Shown here in pieces: positions 11,036-22,911 of a stretch of DNA of 64,000 bases (positions are counted from its first letter, which is position 1; every line of letters starts with the position of its first letter). The notes beneath the pieces were generated by a model. The model was not told the DNA's origin. It made no database searches and worked only from the letters and a program-made list of their open reading frames with translations. Source of the DNA: Symbiodinium natans (lineage: Eukaryota; Sar; Dinophyceae; Suessiales; Symbiodiniaceae); assembly GCA_905221605.1 (NCBI GenBank), contig CAJNDS010000543.1:5001-69000 (forward strand). Direction: 5' to 3'. A program made the position numbers and the translations under genes.

Positions 11036-11786
11036 ATCTGCCTCTAGACATCACAATCCCTTGCCTGTGCCGTCTCACCTTGACCTAGGCCAAGCTCTTC
11101 CAAAGACTCTCAGCCTCCAACCTCTCCAAATCTACACATCCAAGGCTACAAGCCTCTAAGCCGATTTGAGCTTGGGTTGAGGGTTTAATTCGGGTTTAAG
11201 GTTTGGGGGTTGGTAGCTTAAGGTTTGGGGGATGCATCGCGCCTTCACGCTCGGAGTTGGCTTGATGAACTCGCTGCTCACAAGGACGCTGCCTCTCCTG
11301 CCAGCTTAGCTTCGAATTTAGATGGAGGGCTTGGGTGGGGGGCAGGGGGGGGGAAGGGAGGGGGCGGGGAGGGGGGTGGGGAGGGGTGGATCACTTTCGT
11401 TCGTTGACCAGTATCGAACCGCTAAGACCCTGGCCCCTGCTTCATCCCACATTCCACGCCGCAAGGATTGCTCACCACAAACACTTCCAGCCCTATTCCA
11501 CCCATTGACTCGGGACCCTAAACCCGAAACCCTAAACCCCAAACCCTAACCCCAAACCCGAGACCCCTAAACCCAAACCCGCCAAACTCATGACCGCATG
11601 CATTGCCTCTTCATGCCGCCATCCGCAGAGGTCTTCGACTGTAGCCGGTCTAAAGACCTCTGGAAGAAGGGGAAGCTGACCCTCAAACCCTAAAACCCTA
11701 AAACCCTAAAATCCTAAAACCCTAAAACCCTAAAACCCTAAACCCCTAGCCCTAAACCCTAAACCCGGCCTTAAGCCCTCTAACTT

Positions 11787-11982
11787 GGGATGTTCCCCCT
11801 TCTACTAACAGTCCCTCGTAGGGATTCTAATCGCGGGTACTATAATCCCTATTAAAGCAGGACTCCCATTAAGCCCCAGAAGTTGTCTAAGGGTAGTTCT
11901 ATGGTCCCTAAGTATGGTCCCTTACCTCCTTTAAAGGCTTATGAAGCATGGGCCCTATTTGTGGACCATGCAACTACCCTAA
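11787..11982. mobile_element. Truncated M1 joined to an M5 foldback
   Basis: 11787 onward carries the M1 left end (GGGATGTTCCCCCTTCTACT) without a clear right end. From about 11890 an M5 element starts (GGGTAGTTCTATGGTCCCTA) and closes with its complement (GGACCATGCAACTACCC). Confidence 0.5.
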
Positions 11983-12082
11983 AAAACTTGAAAAGGGTTT
12001 TGGGCTTAGGGGGCTGAAGTGTTTTTCCTTCGTCAGGTCCCTCTTGGCGTGGAGCTCATGGGGTTTTTGTGCTAAACCCCAA

Positions 12083-12175
12083 GGGTCCCCACATAGTATA
12101 TATACTTGGGCCTTCAAGGGGTTCCTTTTCAGTAGCTTGAGGGCCCAAATATGTACTATATGGGTTGATGGATCC
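12083..12175. mobile_element. Foldback element, family M6
   Basis: The core GGGCCTTCAAGGGGTTCC and AGTAGCTTGAGGGCCCAAAT matches 53005-53106, with imperfect inverted ends (GTCCCCACATAGTATA / TACTATATGGG). Confidence 0.6.
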
Positions 12176-12342
12176 TAAATCCTAAACCTTAGATGGGTAC
12201 ATGGATCCTGAGGGAAAGGGTTCCAAAGGGTTTTCCGTGCTCTTATTGGGCTCGAGACACTGGCAGGTCCAACTCTGACAAGGGGAAGCCCCGGGTGCCG
12301 AAGCCCCCAGAATCAAAACCCTAATTAAGCCTTAAACCCTGA

Positions 12343-12405
12343 AACCCAAACCCCAAACCCCAAACCCCAAACCCCAAACCCCAAACCCCAAACCCCAAAC
12401 CCTAG
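12343..12405. repeat. AAACCCC-variant array
   Basis: About nine units of AAACCCC, a one-base variant of the telomere-type unit, ending beside the donor of the exon at 12415-12543. Confidence 0.9.
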
Positions 12406-12414
12406 ACCCTATAC

Positions 12415-12543
12415 CCAAGTCCGAACGCCAGGATTCGTTGAACCCGCCGCCCGCCTGACAGACAGCGGCGACGTCACCATCGGCCCAGAAGCCACGGATG
12501 CCGACGCTGCGGAGGTCTGCCCAGTTGAAGTGGGGTTTTGTTG
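12415..12543 (-). CDS. Putative exon upstream of the S1-like exon
   Basis: The minus strand reads TKPHFNWADLRSVGIRGFWA and then DGDVAAVCQAGGGFNESWRS. The acceptor is GGACCCAG and the donor GTATAGGG. It starts with two bases that complete the G left by 13362-13440 and ends with one base completed by 9849-9938, so three successive exons join in frame. No family recognised. A similar phrase (FWAD plus a small-residue run) appears in the exon at 26840-26939. Confidence 0.5.
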
Positions 12544-12569
12544 CTGGGTCCCCACACGGACACCACATC

Positions 12570-12735
12570 CGTACATATATATATATATACACATATACAA
12601 ATATAATCGCATACATATATACACAGGTTTATGCATATATATATATATATATATGTGTGTGTGTATGTGTATATATGTATATATATATATATCCATATGT
12701 ATATGATAATGTGTATGTACTAAGTATGTACATGT
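12570..12735. repeat. (TA)n/(TG)n microsatellite
   Basis: Alternating purine-pyrimidine sequence, mainly (TA)n with a (TG)n core near 12652-12672. Tyr/Ile ORFs here are artefacts. Confidence 0.9.
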
Positions 12736-12849
12736 ATACTGTACAGTTGCTGGTTGCACCCCGGCAGGGGCCCATCGCCCCCCACTGCGGGTGACGGCGC
12801 CCCTAACGCGCCCTGCGCTTAGGGTTTAGGGTTTCGGGTTTAAGAGTCT

Positions 12850-13062
12850 TTGGGGGGGGGGGGGGGGGGGGGTGGGGGTGGTTGTTGGGGGGGGGGGGGG
12901 GGTGGTGGTTGGGGGGGGGGGGGTGGTTGGTGGGGTGGGGTGGTTGCGGGGCGGGTGGGTGGTTGGGTGGCTGGTTGGGGATGGCTGTGCGTGGTTGGGG
13001 GGCGGGTGGTTGGGGGAGGGGTGGTTGGGGGTGTGGGTGGGTTGGGGTGTGCGTGGTTCTCT
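12850..13062. repeat. G-run/GGGGGT low-complexity tract
   Basis: Runs of 5 to 20 G separated by T or GGTT on the plus strand. The predicted Gly/Trp ORFs are repeat translations. Confidence 0.9.
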
Positions 13063-13361
13063 AGGGGGGTTAATTAATAAACGTGCCTTTGCAGGGAAGT
13101 TATCCAAACCCGAACCCAGACCTTTGCATGCGTACAGGAGAGGCAAACAACGCTTGTAAAACACAAGGGCTTTGGGCAGGTTCGCATTTATTGAATGTGG
13201 GCGTTGCTACCCCTCCCCCACTCGTCACAAGGAAAGAAAACAAAGATTAGAAAAGAAACGGAACGAAGAAAGGACCCCAAAGGACCAGAATGGCCCCCAC
13301 AGAAAGAAAGGAGGATAAGAAAGAAACGTGCCTGACAAAGGTTTCTTTGGAGGGCATATGC

Positions 13362-13440
13362 CTGCCAAAAACGCTTGCTGCCGCCTGGGGTCTTGAACGT
13401 TCATCCCTTCTGAAACTAGGAGGACAGCCTCCAGGGATTC
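13362..13440 (-). CDS. Putative exon, soluble domain of the channel-like gene
   Basis: The minus strand reads ESLEAVLLVSEGMNVQDPRR and then QQAFLA. The acceptor is GGCAGACAG and the donor is the non-canonical GC of GCATATG. It leaves one base, which the exon at 12415-12543 completes. No family recognised. Confidence 0.45.
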
Positions 13441-13776
13441 CTGTCTGCCTGGTTGATTGCGTCCTGCTATGAAACACTGCATTTTTCCAGGTGATAGGAA
13501 TAGGCAAAAAAAAAACAACCTTGTCAAAAACGCAAGGCGGCAGCACCAGGCGACGTTGACGGTTTTAGGGCTTCTTCGTAGGGTGTCTGGGTTTCGGCCG
13601 AGGGTTTCCCTGAGGTTACGGTTTTAGGGTGGTTGCTTAGGCTTAGCCATGGTTTTATGGCAAAGGGTTGTAGGGTTTAGGGGCTTAGGGTTTTAGATTA
13701 GTTTTTTGGAGGGTTTCAGGGTTTAGGGGCTTTAGGGGGGGAACCGTTTTTTATACCGGAAAGAAAAAAGGGGGGG

Positions 13777-14009
13777 GGGCGGGGGGGAGGGGGAGGGAGG
13801 GGAGGGGGGGAAGGGGGGGGAGGGAGGGAGGGAGGGGGGGAGGGAGGGGAGGGGGGGAGGGAGGGGGAGGGGAGGGGGAGGAGGGAGGGGGGAGGGAGGG
13901 GGAGGGCGGGGGAGGCAGCACAAATATACATAATATAATATTATTACATATATAGTTTTGCATGTATATATATATATATGTGTATCTACATATAGGTAGA
14001 AATATATAC

Positions 14010-14040
<31 letters not shown>

Positions 14041-14220
14041 ACTATGAATATTACTACTAATATTCATAGTAAACATATTTTAATAGTAATATTAAGACCA
14101 ATATTAATACGAATATCAATATGAATATTAATATGAATATTATTATTCTTATTGATATTATATGATTATCATTATTAATAATAACAATAATATATATATA
14201 TATACATACATACATACATA
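13777..14220. repeat. GGGGGA purine tract followed by A/T-rich palindromic DNA
   Basis: 13777-13915 is almost pure G/A. From 13918 the sequence is (TA)n with ATATTAATATGAATATTAAT-type palindromes. No gene. Pro/Leu/Ser ORFs on the minus strand are repeat artefacts. Confidence 0.9.
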
Positions 14221-14528
14221 TCCGCTCCCCAATTAACTCGACCGAGCTTACTGCAACCTCAATAGGAGCCCTACTTGATTTGAGGCTTTGTAGCAGGAAG
14301 CCCAGTGGTCCGATAGCCTAAATTCCGACACCCCCACTGCCAATAAAAAGCAGCGGGAGGTAAGAAGAAAAGGGACTGTTTAGGGTTTAGGGTTTAGGCT
14401 TAGGGTTTAGGGGCTTTTAAAGATCTGCGCACCGTTTGGGTGCGATGTAGGCGCTGGATGACAGTTACACCCCGAACAATGGCAAAAGGTACCCTCACAA
14501 TACTCTAGGATACAAACTATCTGACTAT

Positions 14529-14636
14529 TTGGAGGTTCGTGGATAGTTATAAGTGGGGTTATAAGTATCTCATGTATACTTAGAACCCCATTTAGGGTAC
14601 TCACAACCCTACTTATAGCTACCCATGAACCTCGAG
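14529..14636. mobile_element. MITE-like foldback, family M3
   Basis: TTGGAGGTTCGTGGATAGTT at the left, and GCTACCCATGAACCTCGAG at the right as its near complement. An inner CCCATTTAGGGTAC block is shared with 16450 and 51020. About 108 bp. Confidence 0.75.
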
Positions 14637-15775
14637 ACATCTCAAAAAGGCTGCATGCTCACGTGCAACAATTTTGCTGCACTTGATTTTCATGCCTTTG
14701 ATTCAATTTCGCTGAATTGCCTTGAGAGCCACCCAGCGCAGAACCGTTTAGGGTTTAGGGTGTAGGGTGTAGGGTTTAGGAAACCGAAATCTAGCTAGAT
14801 GATGTGGATTGCAAGTCTTGCATAGCCACCGCTTCTCAGAACATCACAGATTGGCAACGATCTAAGCCCGAAATTGTACCAACACTGAAACCAAAACCAG
14901 AACTAGTTGAAGAGAGGCTATGGGCAGTTCTCTAACTTATCGATACCCGAACTACTATAATCTGGGACAAGCCCCATATACCCCAAAAATCGAACATCCA
15001 ATCGTGGCACGCCTGTCGGGGGATGTGATGTTCATGGTGATCTTGCACGATCTCCTGGCAGCCAACATGACGCATGCGACCAGTACACTCCAACCCCACT
15101 TGTGTGAAGTTTTTCAGGTAACCCAATACTCCTCATCTCAACTGAACTTGGAACCCTAGCACATTTTATAATTATTGCGGTCTCTTACGAATTATAGTGC
15201 CCAAAAATTAAAATACATTTCCAAGTACCCCTGAGTCATAGCTAACTCTCTGCAATGTGAGCTTTTACAGGGCCATGCGTGTTAGCCTCTGTCCCGATTT
15301 GGCCCTGTTGACTATCACTAATCTTCACAGCTTTGCTCGCTGATAGAAACGGCCTTGACAACTTCTCACTCGAAACTCTACATTCTAAGGCTTATTGTTT
15401 CTCATTTGGCTGCGCTTCCGGTGTATCCGAAGGGTTAGAGCCTTTGCTGCTTGGGGTTAGGGCGTCATGGTGTCATGGGTCCCCTACTACCCCTCTCTTT
15501 TCTAAACCCCCCCGCTAGGCCCCCATAATCAATCAGTTTATTAATAAAGGGATAATTAAGCCTAAATAAGGTTATGCAAGGGTGGAACCTAGGGTTAGTA
15601 TAGCGCAGGGTAGTAGAGAAACCCATGATGGTTTAGGCCTAGATGTCTGTCATACGGGTATGGTACACAATGCACCCATCGGCTCTCTAGACACAAAGCC
15701 ACACACCTTCGCAGCCTAGCCCAGTATGAACTTAGACCCTTCAATCTCCGCGCCACACATTGTTCATTGAACCCT

Positions 15776-15850
15776 AAACCCAAACCCTAAACCCTAAACC
15801 CTCAACCCTAAACCCTAAACCCTAAACCCTAAACCCTAAACCCTAAACCC
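15776..15850. repeat. CCCTAAA array
   Basis: About ten units. Sequence from about 14640 to 15775 is unique or repeat-poor, with no gene I can support, apart from small ORFs of unremarkable composition at 14920-15159. Confidence 0.9.
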
Positions 15851-15892
15851 GATCGATCGCAACCCCTATTTGAACCTCAAGCCCTAAATTCT

Positions 15893-15949
15893 CCTCCCAG
15901 GACATCGGGCTGCTGTGGCTCCCCTGAGTCAGGACAAAGACTGTCGCAG
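15893..15949 (-). CDS. Putative exon, family unknown
   Basis: The minus strand reads CDSLCPDSGEPQQPDVLGG after the acceptor GGAAGAG. The donor is probably of GA type within GAGAATTTAGGG. Weak, because the island is short and ends are uncertain by several bases. Confidence 0.3.
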
Positions 15950-16000
15950 CTCTTCCAATAGGATTTAGGGTTTAGGGTTTAGGGTTTAGGGATACCCTAC

Positions 16001-16092
16001 TTGGGGGTTCATGGGTGGCTGTAAATAGGGTTATAAGTAGAATTAGGAGACTTAGAACCCTACGTAGAACTACACATGAACCTCCAAGGATT
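16001..16092. mobile_element. MITE-like foldback, family M3
   Basis: CTTGGGGGTTCATGGGTGGC at the left and ACTACACATGAACCTCCAAG at the right are near complements around a GGGTTATAAGTAGAA core. Confidence 0.7.
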
Positions 16093-16449
16093 TTGGGGAT
16101 TCAGGGCTCAGGAAAACACTAAACCCTAAACCCTAAACCCTAATCGGCCTACAGAGGGATCTAATCCTTGGTTCACGTATCCTCCGAAAGAAGGTTGCAA
16201 AGGTCGAGCTGAGCCACGGTTTAGGGTTCAGGGCTTGGTTTAGGGGGTTCCCTAAACCTGTCCCCCTGAACCCTAAACCTTCGCTCCTCTAGGTTGGCAC
16301 GATTGGGAAGTTGCAGGCACATAAAGCGGTGATGAGGCAACACGAGAGGGACGTTTGATGGCCGACGCTGTTTACCCATTATGGGCTATCACCCCTTCAT
16401 TAAGGGATGATGACTTCTACATCGTAGGTTTGAGCCCCAGGCAGGGCTC

Positions 16450-16606
16450 ACTTGGAGGTTCATGCGTAGTTATAAGTAGGATTATAAGTACAAGTACAGT
16501 TAGCAATTCTTCGGTAGAACCCATTTAGGGTACTTGTAACCCTCTTCGTCGAACCCCGTTTAGGGTACTTAAAACCCTAATTTATAACCACCCATGAGTC
16601 TCCAAG
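16450..16606. mobile_element. MITE-like foldback, family M3 (long copy)
   Basis: Ends CACTTGGAGGTTCATGCGTA and ACCACCCATGAGTCTCCAAG. The right half contains two CCCNTTTAGGGTACTT blocks, suggesting an internal duplication. Confidence 0.7.
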
Positions 16607-16741
16607 AAGGGACAGGGATGTTAAGCTTCGGGGCGTTGTGGAGTCAGCCCTCCATGCCCTTCTGCCCTGGAAACCCTAAACCCTAAACCCTGAACCCTAA
16701 ACCCTACAAGCCTGGCACCCTTAGCTTCCCTTCATGTCTGA

Positions 16742-16840
16742 GGGTAGTTACATGGTCCCTACACAAATTAAGGGCCCATACATCAGAACCCCTTGAGGGA
16801 GGTAAGGGACCATACTAAGGGTCCATGTAGCTATTCGAGG
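16742..16840. mobile_element. MITE-like foldback, family M5
   Basis: GAGGGTAGTTACATGGTCCC at the left, with its complement ending in CATGTAGCTATTC at the right. The core AAATTAAGGGCCCATACATC is identical in the copy at 60078-60213. Confidence 0.75.
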
Positions 16841-17756
16841 TGTAAAGCCCTAAATCCTGGTCATGCAGATCCGACATGGAGCTGCACCTTGGACGCGCCA
16901 GAAGGCCTGTCCTCAAGAAGGTTCGGGTTCAGGGCTTGAGGGTGTTATGGCTTTAAAGGCTTATGGCGTTCACCCTAAGCAGCCTGAACCCTGAACTCCC
17001 TAGGGTTGACGGTTTATAGGGTTCAGGGGTTCAGAATTTGAGGGCCTTCGGGCTTCAGGTCTGGAGGTCGTGCCATGGACCTAGCCAAGCCATTGAACTC
17101 TGAACCATGTGACATCAGACTCCTTAAGGTTTGGGGGGAGACCCTCCTGGGCGCGTGGTGCTCATGAACCTCCTCGACACGCTGCGCCCTAGAAGCTCAC
17201 GCCTAAGCTCATCCATCTTAACCCCCAAGCCCTAAACCCAAAGACCCGCAAACCCGAAAAAGTCCCGACCTTAAGCCGTCAGCCCTAATTAAACCCTATA
17301 GACCCTAAACTCCAAACCCCTGTTTAAGCCCTATAGACCTCAAACTCACCCTAAACCCTAAACCCTAAACCCTAAACTCTAAATTTGACTCTGAATCTTC
17401 TGCCCAGGGGGCGACGGAGTCGGCTTCGTCGAAGCTTCTGAGGTGGGGGCGCATCCTGCGAAGATTTAAGGGTTTGGGTTTTGGGTTTAGGGTTTATGGT
17501 TTAGGGTTTCGGGTTTAGGGTTTATTAGGGCTAAGGCTTATTATTGGAAGGTTTTAGGGTTGCTTTCGAGCAGAGCTAGTTTGATAGTATAGTCAGAAAA
17601 ATGAAATAATATTCAATATCAACCTCTTAAACCCAATCATAAGGTGTAATATGAGATGTCTCAGATGCTTGCCGGCGAAATTGAAGCAACACCCCCTGAC
17701 CCTAAACCCTAAACCCTAAACCCTAAACCCTCAACCCTCAACCCTCAACCCTCAAC

Positions 17757-17836
17757 CCTTGGCCTGGCTGCAGCCGGAACCTCCGCGATGCGGCCCGGGC
17801 TCGCAGAGGGGTCCATCGCCACAAGAGGCGCCCCAA
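17757..17836 (-). CDS. Putative exon, family unknown
   Basis: The minus strand reads LGRLLWRWTPLRARAASRRF between a CTAAAG acceptor and a GTTGAGGG donor. A second minus frame is open as well (VAMDPSASPGRIAEVPAA). Low certainty. Confidence 0.25.
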
Positions 17837-18141
17837 CTTTAGGGCCCCCCCCAAGAAGTCGGACTAACACAGGAGCCCAACTCTTACAAACATTGTTCCT
17901 ATACTTATACATGTGTAGAATTAGGCCTTTAAAAACACAACACATACATGTGTATACGCATACTAGCCATTCCAATATTAATCAGGACCCTGATATGACC
18001 GTGCTGCGCTCTGCAAGTGTAGCATTGCAGCTATTTCTTGGGGTGTTCAAGTGGTTCAGTCGCTGTGCCTCCGACGCTCTTGTCTTCTCGTCCTCTTTCT
18101 TCCAGGCGTGTTTGAGCTGCCAGGTTTATGCTAAAAGGGAC

Positions 18142-18233
18142 AGGGAATTTGAAGGACGGCCGCCTTGAGAACACGTCGCAGAGATGCCAGGAAGGCCAAG
18201 GCGATGACAGCATCAAGCAGCAACAGGAGCACC
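18142..18233 (-). CDS. Putative exon with a membrane segment
   Basis: The minus strand reads VLLLLLDAVIALAFLASLRR and then VLKAAVLQIP, a strong transmembrane helix ending in basic residues. The acceptor is GGATTAG and the donor GTCCC. It lies upstream of the voltage-sensor exons on the same strand and may belong to the same protein. Confidence 0.42.
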
Positions 18234-19018
18234 CTAATCCCTAAACCCTAAACCCTAAACCCTAAGCCCAGTTTCTTAGGTTCACCTCTGGAGCCGTAAT
18301 CCTCTTCGGGCTGCGTCGAGCACGCAGTGCCCCCAGTGATTACACACGTACATCTTGCCACCACCCAGCACGTATAGGGTTCTTAATCCTCTCCCCCTAA
18401 TTTCAACCCCCCCCCCCCCCCCCCCCCCGACCCTTAACATTAAAAGCCCCCAATATACTATAATATCACTATAATGGGGGGGGGGGGGGGGTATTTAATA
18501 TTCGGGGGTGGGGGGGGTTAATATTAGGCGGAGGGATTATAGGGTTTAGGATTTATATAGCAAGGGGGGGGGGGGGGGGGGTGTCCTTACAGGGTTCCTT
18601 GGTTGGGGGTTTAGGGATTATACGTAAGGGGTTTAGGGATTTCTATAAGGGTTTCAGAGGTTAAGGGCTTCGGGTTCTCGGGTGTTTTGTCGAAATCTTT
18701 AGGGAGGGGGGCGGGGGGTTGAAGGGGGGTATGTAACCCAAGGTTCCCTCATACTCCCTGCTACACCCTAAGGCCCCCTAAGCTTCCCTAATACCCCCCA
18801 CTCCCTTGCCCTCCAAAGCACTTCAGAAGCCGAGAAGCCTAATTGTTGTAGGCTACCTATCAACCTGATATCCAATTTGAATCTAAGTAGCGACAATAAT
18901 AATTACAGTCTTCTTGTCAATGACAAATAATGATATTCGATGTGACATGCTTAATCACATGACTCAAGGGCCTTTATGCTGAGATACAGTGGGGGGTGAG
19001 GCGGGGGGTCGGCTAGGG

Positions 19019-19092
19019 TTCAGGGTTCAGGGTTCAGGGTTCAGGGTTCAGGGTTCAGGGTTCAGGGTTCAGGGTTCAGGGTTCAGGGTTCA
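19019..19092. repeat. TTCAGGG-variant array
   Basis: About ten perfect tandem units of GGTTCAG, a single-base variant of the telomere-type unit, passing directly into normal TTTAGGG units. Confidence 0.95.
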
Positions 19093-19259
19093 GGGTTTAG
19101 GGTTTAGGGGTGTAGGGTTTATGGGTTTTAGGGTTTATAGGGCTTAGGGGTTTAGGTTTAGGGGGTTCAGGGTTTAGGGGTTTAGGGCTTTAGGGATTCA
19201 GGTTGAGGGCACAAAGCCTCCCCCCAGAATGAGCCCTGATGCAGAACAACCCCGCCCCT

Positions 19260-19362
19260 ATGGGGGTTTACGAAAATAAGGGACCCCCAGTATAGACTCC
19301 AAATAAAAGGGTTCCATTATGATAAGGGCTCCCAATAAGGTACCCCTAATTTGGGGAACCAC
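19260..19362. mobile_element. Foldback element, family M7
   Basis: Contains AATAAGGGACCCCCAGTATA, CTCCAAATAAAAGGGTTCC and CCCAATAAGGTACCCCTAA, parallel to blocks at 10940-11035. Non-coding. Confidence 0.5.
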
Positions 19363-20107
19363 AAATATGGGTTTTTGTCATGCGTGCGCATGCGTGCGTC
19401 AGGCCAAGATCTTTGGGCCCCTCGAACCTTGTCGGATGATCCCAGAGGGTCCAAGTCCCGGTTTTTTTTGTAGAATTTTGCGTCCCCTAAACATCCGACC
19501 CTTAACAGTATAAATTTTCAGGGGCTTCTTTAGGCTGCCCAAGCCCTAAATCCCAAAATATGGAGGTACCTTGGACCCTCTGAGTAAAATGACTCCTTTT
19601 GGGACTCCTGGTCTCCAAGAGAGTTAACCTGGGATTAGGGTTTAAGGGTTTAAGGGGTTTTAGGGTTGTGGAGCTTTCGGGTTTTCGGGTTTGGGGTTGA
19701 ATTTAAGGTTTGGTGGGGTGTCAGGTTTATGGGGCAGAAGATTTTTAGGTTTGGGCGTGGAGTTTTGTCTCCGATTCGCCCCGGACCGGCACGCTCGCAT
19801 CGTGAGCCCACACCGGCCACCCAGGAATACTCCATTAGGGTGAATCATCTATGAACCCTAAACCCTAAACCCGAAACCCTAAAAGCTTCGAAAGGGCAGC
19901 TTCGGGGCGTTTCGGGCCTTCGGCTTGTCAGTCTTTAAGACCCAATTAGAGAGGACACTCAAAAAGATTAAGCATTCCAAGCAAGTTCTCACGGTTTCTC
20001 CCACCTGGAGAAGCCCCAGAAAGGCCGGGACAGGCCCTAGAAAGGCCAGGACAGAACCTCAGAGAATTCCGGGTGGCCCGCATGGGGTTGGGGGGGGGGG
20101 GGGCGGC

Positions 20108-20227
20108 TGGTCGAATAAGTGTCGACTGCAAGAGCGATAGCACGCAGAACTTGACGGCGGAAACACGGAGCTTCCATTTCCGGATTCGTTGGGTTCCAGA
20201 AAGCGCTGAAGATGGCCCACGAAGGTG
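20108..20227 (-). CDS. Putative exon, family unknown
   Basis: The minus strand reads PSWAIFSAFWNPTNPEMEAP and then CFRRQVLRAIALAVDTYSTS. The acceptor is TTTGCAAG. The donor is probably a GC within ACCAGCCGCC. A 40-residue frame with aromatic and amphipathic character. Confidence 0.4.
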
Positions 20228-21138
20228 CTTGCAAAGGCCCCTGAGGCCTAAACCCTAAACCCTAAACCCTAAACCCTAGACCCAACTGCGGGGCCTTTCG
20301 CCGTTGCCCCTGAAAGGCCTCTGGGGGCCCTTGAGTTTTCCTTGGGCAGTCTGGGGCACAATGCAGTCAGACCGGGCTTCGAAGGCTCCCACTCTAAATG
20401 CATGCCTCTTAGGGTTTAGGGTTTAGGGCTAGGGTTTAGGGTTTAGGGTTAAGGGTTAAGGGTTAAGGGTTTAGGGTTTCGGGTTTAGGGTCATTTAGGA
20501 TCTCCCATCTCCATCCCCTGCCATCCCACACGCCATCATCCAGCTGAACCCCTCAACTTACGGGACATTTGGCATCCTCAAGAATATGTGGGCATGAGGG
20601 ACCTACCGAGTTGACAGAGTGGGAAATAAATGCGTTGCACCTATCCCTTACTACTACGAACTGGTAAGTCCGAGGTGGGTCTTTTTCTGCGAATGGCTTA
20701 AGATCCCAGAAAGAACAAAAAACATCCTTCCTTCTTAAGGTTAACATAGAGACTATTGTTTCTATTCTTTCGGGGGTTCTTAAGAGAACAGTAAACCCTA
20801 GACCCTAGACCCTAAACCCTAAACCCTAAACCCTAAAGTAGTTTTGGCAACGGCCCAGAGGCTCGGAGTCCATTCCAAAACCCCTCCCTTCGGGAGGGGC
20901 GGCATTAAAATTTCTTGAGAGGAAAACCGACTCTCGCAGATGGATCCGTGGGGCTTATGGTTTCGGGATAATGCTTGGTAGTTTAGGGTTTAGGGTTTGG
21001 GGTTTGGGGTTTAGGGTTTGGGGTTTGGGGTTTAGGGAGGGGGAGGGGCAGGGGTTGCAGGGTTTAGGTTTTAAGGTTCAGGGCTTTCACCTGAGCCCCC
21101 CCCTGACCCCGAAACCCTAAACCCGAAAAGCCCAATAC

Positions 21139-21222
21139 CCCTTAATTAAGGAATATTCCTGAAGTCATACTAAGGATCCCTATGTGGTTTAAGGAACCTT
21201 CCTGAATTAAGGGGTTCTGGGC
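21139..21222. repeat. Imperfect foldback
   Basis: CCCCTTAATTAAGGAATATTCC at the left pairs with GGAACCTTCCTGAATTAAGGGG at the right. It may be another small non-autonomous element, but no second copy was noticed. Confidence 0.55.
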
Positions 21223-21504
21223 TCTCTGGGTAAACCCTGAAACCCCAGCGCTCTCAGGAGAGGTGTATATTCCTGGCCGCCAAAACCCTCGCACCAAGTG
21301 GACTCAAGACCAATCACCGCCACCGTCGTAAGGAGGGTGCTGTTGAAAATAGCCTCCTTCTGACGGAAGGCTGCTTTGCATGCGCGACTATAAAACAAGC
21401 CGTCGGTCAGGAGCACCTATGTAGAACAACTCTCCAGGATATGAAGTTTGGTCTTATCAGCACGGACTACCCGCAGATCCAACTAACGGTAGCAGGTTAA
21501 GTGA

Positions 21505-21594
21505 GGGTTTAGGGTTTAGGGTTTAGGGTTTAGGGTTTAGGGTTTAGGGTTTAGGGTTTAGCGTTTAGGGTTTAGGGTTTACGGTTTAGGGAGG
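21505..21594. repeat. TTTAGGG array
   Basis: About 13 units with two single-base variants. The following 250 bp (21595-21850) is C/A-rich degenerate repeat with no gene seen. Confidence 0.95.
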
Positions 21595-22564
21595 TCCACC
21601 AGTCCCCTGTACATAGCCCTAGCGCCTGTATACCGCACAAACCAAACTCGAATATAAACCAACTTCCTGAACTCTATGCCTCTACTAGTTCTCCTACACA
21701 TTTATAAGCCCTTCATCCCCTCAAAACCTGAAAACCCAAATCCCCTAAAGCCTGTTGTCCTATAAACCTCGAATCCCCCAAACCCCCGAAGCCCCCTAGA
21801 CACGAAACCGCATCAACCTATCAGCCCTAATACCCGAAAACCCCGAGCGCACCTCTGAAGGAGTCGACGCGGGGTTGACCGCGGACCTCCTGCGTGAGTT
21901 TAGGGCTTTGGGGTTTAGGTTGCCAGTGAGCCCAACCAAAACCGAAAAGCTAAACCCTCCCCACTTTCCTTACAGGGCTTTCAAACCTGGAAATCTGGAA
22001 TCTGGAGTCACAAGAATTCGTGGGCTTTGGGGGTTGTTCCTGGGTCTTGCTGAAAACGCCAAAGCCCTTTCAAAACTCAAGCAGTTAAAGAGCTTATGGG
22101 CTAGGAGGGCTTAGGGTTTGGGGGCAAGGAGGGTTTTGGGATGCTTGCGGATTTGCGTGTGCAGAGCGGCGCGTGGTTGGGAGATCTGGGGACGTTGGCC
22201 GGACGTCGGACTACTTGGGGACTGTGGCTCAGAGCAATGCACGGAGTTATGACCCCTTCCGTCCTCGTTATACGATTCTGCTACTTAAGGCCTAAAGGGC
22301 GTCAGGGTCTTGGGGCATTTAGCATTAAACCCTAAACCCTAAACCTTAAACCCCAACGAACTCCATGAAACACCGGAACCGCACCCAACACAGCAACCCA
22401 AGCAACTGGCAACCCCCAAAACCCCTAAACCCTGAAACCCCATAATCCCCAAAATAGGCTTTAGGGTCTAGGGTTTTAGGGTTTAGGGTTTAGGGTTTAG
22501 GGTTTGGGGTTTAGGGGAATCCAGAAGCCTTAAGATCCCTAAAACCCCCCTGCAGACAGATGGC

Positions 22565-22607
22565 CTTGCGTGAAGAAGGAATCGAGACCCCGAACGTGTG
22601 GCCCTTC
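22565..22607 (-). CDS. Exon-like island, strand unresolved
   Basis: The minus strand reads EGPHVRGLDSFFTQ between CTGCAG and a GC donor. The plus strand of the same island reads MALREEGIETPNVWPFLQQE and is at least as coding-like. One of the two is probably real. Confidence 0.3.
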
Positions 22608-22633
22608 CTGCAGCAGGAGTTTGGAGTTTATGC

Positions 22634-22738
22634 TTAGGGTTTAGGGTTTAGGGTTTAGGGTTTAGGGTTTAGGGTTTAGGGGTTAGGGGTTAGGGGTTAG
22701 GGCTTGGGGTTAGGGTTCGGGGTTCAGGGTTTAGGGTT
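22634..22738. repeat. TTTAGGG array grading into TTAGGGG variants
   Basis: About seven TTTAGGG units followed by GGGTTAG and GGGTTCG variants. Confidence 0.92.
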
Positions 22739-22911
22739 AAGGGTTGATAGGGCTTAGAAGCTGCGCAGCGCTTGTAGGATTTGAAGGATTTGTGCAGTTT
22801 GTGGTCAGCCGCCGATCTGCAAAGCTAAACTCTAATCCCGAAGTGGGAGACGGCTTCAATATCCTAAACCCTAAACCCTAAACCCTAAACCCTAAACCCT
22901 AAACCCTAAAC

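Noticed and set aside
12826-13164. Pro/Thr/His-rich minus ORF and Gly/Trp-rich plus ORFs
   Set aside because: Low-complexity G-run tract.
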